From contig DMST01000117.1 of the NCBI GenBank assembly GCA_003454975.1, positions 35,902 to 41,996 of the forward strand: 6,095 nucleotides of DNA. The letters run 5' to 3'. The stretch is from Cytophagales bacterium (GTDB lineage Bacteria; Bacteroidota; Bacteroidia; Cytophagales; Cyclobacteriaceae). Positions 1 to 6,095 of the stretch are shown piece after piece (positions within the stretch are counted from its first letter, which is position 1; the number at the start of each line of letters is the position of its first letter). Made by a program: the position numbers and the translations under genes. The notes under the pieces were generated by a model. That model worked only from the letters and a program-made list of their open reading frames with translations. It searched no databases and was not told the DNA's origin.

Positions 1-10
1 GATTATAGGT

Positions 11-1042
11 ATGAATAAGACAGGAGTATTACTAGCTACGGCCCTAATGGGTACGTTATGGAGTTGTATTGACCCTGAAATTCCAGGGGAAGAAGAAGTA
101 GAGCCCACCCAAGGGGTTCAACTTACACTGTTGGAGGGCGAGTCTCGCCTGCCGGCCAATGTTACCTTGTTTTTCAAGGCGGATTTTGAGGATGGAACTC
201 CTATCGCCGATTTGAACATCAGCGACATCGAGATCTTTGAAGATGACGAACTCATTTCTACGTTTGAAGCGGACCGCGATTTCTTGCGCGACCCGGGAGA
301 GTTCAATTATTCCACCCTGATGCTCCTCGACCTGAGCGGTAGTGTACTGGACGGTTCGGCCCTGGCCGTTCTAAAGGCTTCTGCTGATCAGTTTGTAGAT
401 CAGGTCTTTTCTGAAGACGACAGCGAAACCACGGAGATTGCGATTTATTGGTTCGATGGTGAAAAGGCCATCCATCAATTACAGAATTTCACCTCCAATG
501 CAGATTTGCTGCATAGCCAAATTGCAAGCATCTCTTCGGGCATTAGCCAGGACAACTCTACCAACCTACACGGTGCGGTGGTGCAAGGGGTAGACATCAT
601 GGAGCGTCGCATGGCCACCATACAGGGTCAAGACAGCATTCTGACGGCGGGTTCCATCCTGGTGTTTACAGACGGGAAGGACCGCGCCGGTTGGGTATCA
701 GAAACGGAGGCATTCAACCGAGTGAATAATCGGGCGGAGAACCTGAGCGTGCTATCGATTGGCCTTGGCGCAGAGATTGATCAGCCCAGCCTGCAGCAAA
801 TTGGCTCGGACGGCTTTGCGTTTGTGGATGATTTACCCCAATTGGCCGAAACGTTCGCCCAAACGGCGGCTTCGGTTCGGGGAGAGGCCAACAGTTTCTA
901 CATCTTTCAATACTGCTCGCCCAAGCGGCAGGGGAATTTCACGCTGAAGATTGATGCCACGAAGGATGGACAAACCGGAACGCTCGAAACTACCTTTTCG
1001 GCGGACGGCTTCCGTGGCGGATGCAACGTGGGAGTTAGGTAA
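11..1042 (+). CDS. VWA-domain lipoprotein, predicted cell-envelope or surface protein
   Basis: This 343-residue protein is a predicted lipoprotein carrying a von Willebrand factor A domain; such domains bind protein ligands through a metal ion. The N-terminus is a short hydrophobic signal ending in a lipobox-like LWSC with the lipidated Cys at residue 19; Trp at -2 is unusual. An acidic stretch follows (GEEEVEP, 26-32). Residues about 35-95 form a beta-rich module containing DLNISDIEIFEDDE, like the segment before the VWA domain in VWFA-related proteins. The VWA domain spans about 100-290 with a full MIDAS motif: DLSGS (Asp107, Ser109, Ser111), Thr184 and Asp221 in FTDG. A C-terminal module (about 297-343) holds Cys302 and Cys338, which could form a disulfide. 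The ATG at 11 fits the signal peptide exactly; only 10 bases lie upstream, so promoter and operon membership cannot be judged. The ligand is unknown. The domain call is secure; lipidation is likely; surface display is inference. Confidence 0.9.
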   Translation: MNKTGVLLATALMGTLWSCIDPEIPGEEEVEPTQGVQLTLLEGESRLPANVTLFFKADFEDGTPIADLNISDIEIFEDDELISTFEADRDFLRDPGEFNYSTLMLLDLSGSVLDGSALAVLKASADQFVDQVFSEDDSETTEIAIYWFDGEKAIHQLQNFTSNADLLHSQIASISSGISQDNSTNLHGAVVQGVDIMERRMATIQGQDSILTAGSILVFTDGKDRAGWVSETEAFNRVNNRAENLSVLSIGLGAEIDQPSLQQIGSDGFAFVDDLPQLAETFAQTAASVRGEANSFYIFQYCSPKRQGNFTLKIDATKDGQTGTLETTFSADGFRGGCNVGVR

Positions 1043-1044
1043 AA

Positions 1045-1087
1045 AAAAGCCGGGATGGAGACCTAAGCTTCTCCTATCCCGGCTTTT
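1045..1087. terminator. Bidirectional intrinsic terminator between convergent genes
   Basis: A 12-bp perfect stem (AAAAGCCGGGAT at 1045-1056 with ATCCCGGCTTTT at 1076-1087) is extended by four more pairs (GGAG 1057-1060 with CTCC 1071-1074) after a single bulged T at 1075. The loop is about 10 nt (1061-1070). It begins 2 bases after the stop of the VWA gene and lies 20 bases past the stop of the minus-strand DUF3857 gene. Read on the minus strand, the stem runs into eight T residues (complement of A 1041-1048), a strong terminator. Read on the plus strand it ends in only four T. It should therefore stop transcripts from both sides, more efficiently for the minus-strand operon. Confidence 0.9.
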
Positions 1088-1106
1088 CATGTCAAACCAT
1101 TATCCA

Positions 1107-3008
1107 TCAAGTCCGATTTACCAACACCACTTTGGTCCGGTCCGCCTTCTTGATTTTGTTGAGATACTCTACGAACTCGTTGTATTGCTCTGGGTCATAC
1201 ACCCCCTCCAACCGCGTATTGCGCCGAATGTAGAGAAGCCCCGATTCACCAAACTGAAACTCGGCTGAGTAGCTACCAAAATCAGACTCAATCTGAATTG
1301 GCTCCGGCAACACCTCTGGATAGTAGCCATCGGGGATGGAAATGGAAACCGTGTCGATATTCTCGTAACCATAGGTCAGCTCCATGCGTGTTTGCCGGTC
1401 ATCCATGGGTACATAGCTGTGATTGCTCTGGCTGAATAGATTGGGGGTCACAAACATGCGCTTACCACTTACATTGGCCACACGCCGAGCAGAAATCTTT
1501 GCTTTCACGGTGCCTTGCACCAATCCCTCTCGGTCTTCGGTAAAGCTCACCGATTGGGTCTCAAAGCTGGGCAAGGAAGTCATGCTGTACAGCCACTTTC
1601 TCTGGTCTTCCTCGTCCTCTTTCTGGATGGCACCTATGCTTGACACATCGTATTGCATACCCTTGCAGAGAGTGGAAAAATCCATTTCTGCATTTCCTTG
1701 TGCATCGATAGCAACCTGAGCCCAGGTATAGGCCGCATTGTCCTGTGGGGTGTACTGCTGCGTTTTCACTACCGCCCCACCATAGTCGGTGATCATGAGT
1801 ACATCCCGATTGCCTGTAAACAACCCCGGATTATTGAAAGGCCCCGTTTGGCTGGTACACTCCAGCCATAAGGTATCAGCACCGTTGGGCACCCCCAAAA
1901 TCACGTGATTGAAGGAGCTGTAAGGGAATTCTTCCTTCAAGCCCCAACCGAGAGCGCTCGGCCCAGATTTCACCAAGGTATAATGCGAAGGGATGCCCGC
2001 CGCATCCAGCATGGCCTGCATGTAGAAGCTAAGGGCCTTGCAGTCCCCGTACCCTTGCTCGTCTACAAAGGCCGTTTTGAATGGCTGCCACCCACCCAGC
2101 CCTAGCTGGATGCTCACGTACCGGGTATTGTTCTGCAAATGCTCGTACAAAGCCCGCACTTTCGCTTCGGTGGTATTATGCTCAGCCGCAATGGCCCTGA
2201 ACTCCTCCTTCTTATCCTCGGGCAGGTCGTTTCGTCCCTCATTCAGTCGACGAATAAAGTCCCCGTAGCCCCTCCAGGTACTCATATCGCCGGTATAACC
2301 CTCTACCTGAAAAACGGTGGGTGCCGTCACCACGGCTGGCAACACCTCTAAGGGCGAATTCATCAGCGGCTCGAACGAGATCGGCTTCCGGTTCTTTATC
2401 TTCCACAAATAGGAGATTTTATCCTCGTAAGGCGTAACCTGCGGCTCCTCCACATTGTACCCGCGGTACCGGAAATCATTCCCCTTAGGTACTACCACTC
2501 GGAATTGACTATCCTCCAGGGCCACTTTTTCCTCATCCAGTGGCTCCCATACTGGGTAAAACATCATGTTGGTGGTGGTAATGGTATAAGAATACTCCAC
2601 CGTATACGGATAGTCGTGGTACTGCAAATCCGCTACCTTGATCCTATTATCCGATAGTACACTGATGCTAGAAAAATTACTGTAGTCGTCGATTTCCTTG
2701 CGCTTCAACGTCCGCACTTTTTTTCCTGACTTATCGTACACTGCCGCCCGAATATCACTTACGGAATTAAGCTTGCTGTAGGGAATCACCAAATAGGCTT
2801 GCTTGTCAGCATGCCGATTCAGAATCGTAATAGCCACCGAATAGGTGTGGAGCGCCTTGCCCGGATTGAGCACTTCAAACGTTTCGTCCCACTTTCTAAT
2901 CACGGCATTGGCATCTGCGGAAAGTACTTTGGGGACCGGTCCGTAGGATTGGCCCAGAGCCATCGTACCCACGAAGCAAAAGGCCAAGATGAACACCCTT
3001 CTCATCAT
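1107..3008 (-). CDS. Exported DUF3857/transglutaminase-like protein with catalytic Cys and His
   Basis: This 633-residue exported protein has the layout signal peptide, DUF3857-type beta domain (about 35-200), transglutaminase-like cysteine protease fold (about 265-400), and a C-terminal beta region. Residues 1-19 are a Sec signal (MMRR then a hydrophobic core, cleavage probably at ALG/QS). In the transglutaminase core, WQP (307-309) precedes the GYGDCK nucleophile motif with Cys323 (codon 2040-2042). His368 lies in FNHVIL (codon 1905-1907), and the third triad position is Glu383 in LWLECTS (codon 1860-1862) where classical members have Asp. The reading frame is open back to 3056, but the start at 3008 (or the adjacent ATG at 3005) is preferred because it gives a clean signal peptide and follows the stop of the upstream paralogue by one base. 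Substrate and reaction are unknown: members of this fold may be proteases, peptide-bond hydrolases or crosslinkers. It is the second gene of an operon and ends at a strong terminator. Confidence 0.9.
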   Translation of the reverse strand: MMRRVFILAFCFVGTMALGQSYGPVPKVLSADANAVIRKWDETFEVLNPGKALHTYSVAITILNRHADKQAYLVIPYSKLNSVSDIRAAVYDKSGKKVRTLKRKEIDDYSNFSSISVLSDNRIKVADLQYHDYPYTVEYSYTITTTNMMFYPVWEPLDEEKVALEDSQFRVVVPKGNDFRYRGYNVEEPQVTPYEDKISYLWKIKNRKPISFEPLMNSPLEVLPAVVTAPTVFQVEGYTGDMSTWRGYGDFIRRLNEGRNDLPEDKKEEFRAIAAEHNTTEAKVRALYEHLQNNTRYVSIQLGLGGWQPFKTAFVDEQGYGDCKALSFYMQAMLDAAGIPSHYTLVKSGPSALGWGLKEEFPYSSFNHVILGVPNGADTLWLECTSQTGPFNNPGLFTGNRDVLMITDYGGAVVKTQQYTPQDNAAYTWAQVAIDAQGNAEMDFSTLCKGMQYDVSSIGAIQKEDEEDQRKWLYSMTSLPSFETQSVSFTEDREGLVQGTVKAKISARRVANVSGKRMFVTPNLFSQSNHSYVPMDDRQTRMELTYGYENIDTVSISIPDGYYPEVLPEPIQIESDFGSYSAEFQFGESGLLYIRRNTRLEGVYDPEQYNEFVEYLNKIKKADRTKVVLVNRT

Positions 3009-3027
3009 ATTATTCCACAATTTTTTT
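3003..3027 (-). other. Stop/start junction of the DUF3857 operon, with A7 tract
   Basis: On the minus strand the upstream gene ends in GAA TAA, one T follows, and then come two consecutive ATG codons (3008-3006 and 3005-3003), so the second gene is probably translated by coupling to the first. A weak GGA lies five bases before the first ATG. Seven A residues (complement of T 3021-3027) encode Lys-Lys plus the first base of Ile, four codons before the end of the upstream reading frame. Loss of one A would place the ribosome in the frame of the downstream gene, which is open here. Confidence 0.7.
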
Positions 3028-4977
3028 GAGTACAATCTGCCCATCATTTTTGGCAATTACCATGTTTACAAACTCCCTCAGATTGGGGTATTCTTCTACC
3101 GAGTACTGAGCTTGGGGTAAACTCAGCTTACTGATAATGGTAAGCTGGGATCCGCTCTGCTGATAAGTAAGGCGATAAGTACCCGCCCGGTTGGGCAGGG
3201 CGAACATTGTGCTTTCGGGCACCTCCTCTACCTCGTAGCCCTCAGGCAACTGTATTTGAAGCATGGTGGTTTGCTCGCTACCCACGCCCCTATCCACAGG
3301 AAATCGACGGGTTTCCGCTTTGAAAGGATTGTCCGAAAAACCATATCCTAGCAGGCTATTCAGGTAAATCCGGTCACCAGTAGCCATCGCCACCTCATAC
3401 GTTTCTGCCTCCCAGCTTTCATTCAATGCTCCGCCGGTAGCTACTTGGTTATCCAGAGAATAGTTGCTGAACTCCCATTCGGTATGATCTCCCTTAAAGT
3501 CCTGATCCCGCACTTCTTCGCCATCCTCGGCTACCATTTCTAACACCTGCAACGATTGATAGCCCTGGGTAGCCAATCTCACTTGTCCCGTAATGGTACC
3601 GTCCTCTGCAATAGTAAAAGCACCTCTCATCGTCTGGCGGTTGGGGTTCCCGCCCTTCACCTCAATCCAATTTCCACCCCCACCGTACAGAATGCGGCCA
3701 TTCCCATTCAGACAGCGGAAAGGAATCATATCCAAGGGCATGTCCGGATCTGTCATATCCAAAAACATCCCTTTGTCCGCATCTAGCTGTACATAGGCCA
3801 GGGCATAGTTGTAATCCGACAACAAGGGGAAGAAAGGGTTGATGACACCGTTGGCTCGGGTACTCAAAATCACCGGATAGGCCGTCAGTCCTGCCTCACG
3901 CAGCAAGTGGACGGTTAACAAATTAAGGTTGCTGGCATCCCCTTCTTGTTCCTTGTATAATTTCCTGATCTCATGGTCGCCGTAGATGCCAAAATTGCCG
4001 TTCCACTCAAAATTCTCCTTCATGTGGTTGCCAATCGCCTCTATGATCTCCATCGGCTCCGTCATACCTTCCGTCAGCGAGCGGGCCAGCTCCTTCGTCT
4101 GGGGAATCCCCTCTATGATCTTACCGAAATAAAAGGACTCCATGAGTTCCCTCTCAATATCGGGCCAGTTCTTGGAAAAAGTAGTGGGAGGAGTTCCCGC
4201 AAACTGAATCATATAGATCTCCATTGATACCGCCGTCCGGTAGTTGTCAATGTTGTTTACATAGGACTCCGATTTTAGGGCGGGCATATTATTGGCATAA
4301 AACACCCGCTTATCCACATTCACCTGCATTCTTCCGCCGCCCACGTCTAACATCCGGGAAGAGGTCCCTTTCACCATGCTGTTGACCGTCTCGAAGCCTT
4401 TTTGACGGAAATCGAAAAACAAGAATTCGGGGAGGTTGAGCTCCAGTACCTGCTCACGAATGGGGATGCTACGCTGAAAGGCGAATTCGCGGGCACCAAA
4501 TACAAAACTGTTGATTCCAATGGTGTAGTTGTACTCCAAATCGAGCACAGAACCCACCTTCACATCCGGGAAAGTCACCGTAGTCCTACGCAACTCATCA
4601 GTTACTTTTTCTACAGATTGATGCTCCCTTCTCAATTTTTCAGTCTGTACCGCACCGTTCTCATAGTTGGTTACAAACCCTTTCACACCTACCAATCCAG
4701 TAGTCAGCACGGGAATTTTGTAGGTACCCCAATCCAACCCATCTGCCGAAAGGATTTTTATTCTCAGGGTCCGCTTCACCTTTACATTGTAGAGGTCAGA
4801 AAAGTACACCTCACGTAAATCTCCCAGAATCACCGCGTCCGCAGTACTGTCCAGCGGATACACCTCCATCTTCAGATCGGGGGCGGGTACTTTTCCTAAC
4901 TTAATTTCGAGGGCTTGTGCGTGAGCAAACAACGTGGTTGCCAGAATAAAAAGACTGGCAATAGATAAACTGCGCAT
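3010..4977 (-). CDS. Exported DUF3857/transglutaminase-like protein lacking catalytic Cys and His (probable pseudoenzyme)
   Basis: This 655-residue protein is a paralogue of the gene directly downstream. Both have a signal peptide, a DUF3857-type domain, a transglutaminase-like domain and similar C-terminal ends (REFVNMV...DGQIVL here, NEFVEYL...RTKVVL there). Residues 1-20 are a Sec signal with cleavage probably at AHA/QA. The DUF3857 region is about 45-225, the transglutaminase-like region about 290-410, and the C-terminal beta region about 440-655. The nucleophile motif reads EGDASN with Ala348 (codon 3934-3936) in place of Cys. The histidine motif reads YNYALAYV with Tyr391 (codon 3805-3807) in place of His. 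Asp407 in FLDMTD (codon 3757-3759) is kept. It is therefore probably not a cysteine enzyme; from general knowledge of the family, many Bacteroidota members look like this. A scaffold or substrate-binding role is inference. The ATG at 4977 is fixed by the signal peptide. It is first in the operon; its promoter should lie in the AT-rich region beyond 4978. Confidence 0.9.
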   Translation of the reverse strand: MRSLSIASLFILATTLFAHAQALEIKLGKVPAPDLKMEVYPLDSTADAVILGDLREVYFSDLYNVKVKRTLRIKILSADGLDWGTYKIPVLTTGLVGVKGFVTNYENGAVQTEKLRREHQSVEKVTDELRRTTVTFPDVKVGSVLDLEYNYTIGINSFVFGAREFAFQRSIPIREQVLELNLPEFLFFDFRQKGFETVNSMVKGTSSRMLDVGGGRMQVNVDKRVFYANNMPALKSESYVNNIDNYRTAVSMEIYMIQFAGTPPTTFSKNWPDIERELMESFYFGKIIEGIPQTKELARSLTEGMTEPMEIIEAIGNHMKENFEWNGNFGIYGDHEIRKLYKEQEGDASNLNLLTVHLLREAGLTAYPVILSTRANGVINPFFPLLSDYNYALAYVQLDADKGMFLDMTDPDMPLDMIPFRCLNGNGRILYGGGGNWIEVKGGNPNRQTMRGAFTIAEDGTITGQVRLATQGYQSLQVLEMVAEDGEEVRDQDFKGDHTEWEFSNYSLDNQVATGGALNESWEAETYEVAMATGDRIYLNSLLGYGFSDNPFKAETRRFPVDRGVGSEQTTMLQIQLPEGYEVEEVPESTMFALPNRAGTYRLTYQQSGSQLTIISKLSLPQAQYSVEEYPNLREFVNMVIAKNDGQIVLKKIVE

Positions 4978-5176
4978 AGTATGGTGGTCTTGGTATTGAG
5001 AATTTCTGTAACAATAAATGCTAGTACCTATCTGATTGAAATAGAGTCTAGTAGTTAATTGGTAATTGTAAAATTAAAATATTTATACCAACTAATAAAA
5101 AGAATTCGATTGATGCGGTAGTCCAGCACACCAATACGGTTTTTTACATCTTGCGCTCCCAAACCCTCTGCTTCGC
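4978..5176. promoter_or_regulatory. Divergent intergenic region with AT-rich core
   Basis: These 199 bases separate the starts of the minus-strand DUF3857 operon and the plus-strand PLP-enzyme gene, so promoters for both must lie here. About 5020-5105 is strikingly AT-rich compared with the coding DNA, including the stretch 5069-5091 and a tandem TAATTG motif (5056-5061 and 5063-5068). I looked for the Bacteroidota -33 TTG / -7 TAnnTTTG pair on both strands and found no convincing match at the right spacing. No Shine-Dalgarno sequence is visible before either ATG, which is common in this phylum. No small ORF or hairpin stands out. Confidence 0.5.
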
Positions 5177-6095
5177 ATGAACATCGATCAACTTCGCAAC
5201 GAAACCCAAGGAACCCAGCACGTCATTCACCTGAATAACGCTGGAGCCTCCCTCCTCCCCGATCCCGTCATGGCCGTCATGACCCAATACCTGGCCGAAG
5301 AGGCTTGCTACGGTGGATACGAAGTAGCCGCCAGACACCAGTCGGCCTTACAGGGATTCTACGCTACGGTGGCTCGCCTGCTCAATGCCCGGGAAGAGGA
5401 CATCGCCTACACTACCAGCGCTACTGATGCCTGGACCAAGTTGTTTTATTCGTTGGGCTGGCAAGCAGGAGATGTTATCCTGACGGGGCATTCGGAGTAT
5501 GCCAGCAACTACATCGCTTTTTTGCAAATGCAGAAAAAGTATGGGGTGAATATTGAGGTGATCCCCAACGATGAGCAAGGCCAGGTATCGCTAAAGGCGC
5601 TAGAGGCCGCACTAAGCCCCAAAGTAAAGCTAGTAGCCCTCACCCACATGCCCACTAACGGAGGGCTGGTAAACCCGGCCGAAGCCGTAGGGGCGCTCAC
5701 CCAAGCCCACGGAGCTTTGTATCTGTTAGATGCCTGTCAGTCGGCTGGGCAGTACCCACTAGACGTGCAGAAGCTGGGCTGTGACATGCTCACCGTCACC
5801 GGCCGCAAGTACCTGCGTGGTCCCCGCGGAACAGGATTTATGTACGTGAATGAGCGAGTGCGAAACACCTACGAACCCATGATCCTGGACCTGTTTAGTG
5901 CCCAATGGACCGCCAAGGGCCAGTATGAGACACGACAAGATGCCCGGGTATTCGAAATATGGGAGCACAACTTGGCGGCCAAGCTGGGTCTGAAAAAAGC
6001 GATAGAATATGCCCTGGAGTTGGGCCTGGAAAACATCTGGAAACGGGTACAGCACGTGGCAGATTATCTACGGAAATCCACAGAGGCCATACCCC
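5177..6095 (+). CDS. Class V aminotransferase-fold PLP-dependent enzyme (3' end outside window)
   Basis: The reading frame is open for 306 codons and runs off the window; full-length members are usually about 370-420 residues, so the small C-terminal domain is partly missing. Fold type I class V signatures are clear: HLNNAGAS near the N-terminus (18-25), TTSATDAW (79-86) in the phosphate-binding position, LLDACQSAGQ (183-192) with Asp185 expected to bind the pyridine nitrogen and Gln188, and TGRKYLRGPRGTGF (208-221) with Lys211 as the predicted Schiff-base lysine. The HLNNAGAS start and short N-terminus resemble isopenicillin N epimerase-like and EgtE-like C-S lyase/desulfurase relatives more than housekeeping SufS, but the substrate cannot be assigned, and the region where SufS carries its active-site Cys is outside the window. 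ATG 5177 is the first possible start: the frame has TGA at 5111-5113 and no ATG, GTG or TTG between. No signal peptide, so cytoplasmic. It diverges from the DUF3857 operon. Confidence 0.9.
   Translation, partial: MNIDQLRNETQGTQHVIHLNNAGASLLPDPVMAVMTQYLAEEACYGGYEVAARHQSALQGFYATVARLLNAREEDIAYTTSATDAWTKLFYSLGWQAGDVILTGHSEYASNYIAFLQMQKKYGVNIEVIPNDEQGQVSLKALEAALSPKVKLVALTHMPTNGGLVNPAEAVGALTQAHGALYLLDACQSAGQYPLDVQKLGCDMLTVTGRKYLRGPRGTGFMYVNERVRNTYEPMILDLFSAQWTAKGQYETRQDARVFEIWEHNLAAKLGLKKAIEYALELGLENIWKRVQHVADYLRKSTEAIP

Noticed and set aside
951..1268. Plus-strand 105-codon open frame spanning the end of the VWA gene and the terminator
   Set aside because: It crosses the strong hairpin, overlaps the VWA gene out of frame and the DUF3857 gene antisense, and its product has no domain-like pattern.
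3009..3056. N-terminal extension of the downstream DUF3857 protein starting at 3056
   Set aside because: The extra 16 residues would precede the signal peptide and overlap the end of the upstream gene; the ATG at 3008 fits both signal peptide and operon spacing.
4402..4818. Plus-strand 138-codon open frame opposite the upstream DUF3857 gene
   Set aside because: It lies wholly antisense inside a well-supported coding region and its translation shows no recognisable motif or signal peptide.
5110..5152. Possible promoter TTG (5110-5112) with TACATCTTG (5145-5153) before the PLP-enzyme gene
   Set aside because: The spacing of 32 bases is much longer than the roughly 19-20 expected for Bacteroidota promoters, and the -7 element matches poorly.
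5144..5338. Minus-strand open frame over the start of the PLP-enzyme gene
   Set aside because: It is antisense to clear class V signatures beginning at 5177 and has no features of its own.
1..6095. Mobile element, CRISPR array, tRNA/rRNA or defence system
   Set aside because: No repeat arrays, transposase-like frames, inverted element ends or RNA gene signatures were seen by eye on either strand.

Overview
The window looks like a chromosomal segment from a member of the Bacteroidota, probably an environmental cytophagian or saprospirian type. This rests on three things: a tandem pair of secreted DUF3857/transglutaminase-like proteins, a lipoprotein with an acidic stretch just after its lipobox, and start codons without clear Shine-Dalgarno sequences. 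The coding regions have moderate GC (about half, judged by eye). The genus cannot be fixed from the sequence alone.

Layout, left to right. (1) 11-1042, plus strand: a predicted lipoprotein with a von Willebrand factor A (VWA) domain and a complete metal-binding MIDAS motif. (2) 1045-1087: a strong hairpin between two convergent genes, flanked by A8 on one side and T4 on the other, so probably a bidirectional terminator. (3) 1107-3008 and 3010-4977, minus strand: two paralogous exported DUF3857/transglutaminase-like proteins in an evident operon, with one base between the stop of the first and the ATG of the second. The downstream copy keeps the Cys and His of the transglutaminase triad; the upstream copy has Ala and Tyr there. 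(4) 4978-5176: a 199-bp divergent intergenic region with an AT-rich core that must hold the promoters for both flanking units. (5) 5177 to the window end, plus strand: a class V aminotransferase-fold PLP enzyme, cut off by the window edge after 306 codons.

How the genes relate. Only the two DUF3857 genes are convincingly co-transcribed, and they probably act together in the cell envelope, perhaps as an enzyme/pseudoenzyme pair. The VWA lipoprotein is convergent with them and the PLP enzyme divergent, so a shared job is not implied. No mobile element, CRISPR array, tRNA, rRNA or defence cassette was recognised. Nothing here is clearly a new system; the most interesting signal is the triad-intact and triad-lost paralogue pair.
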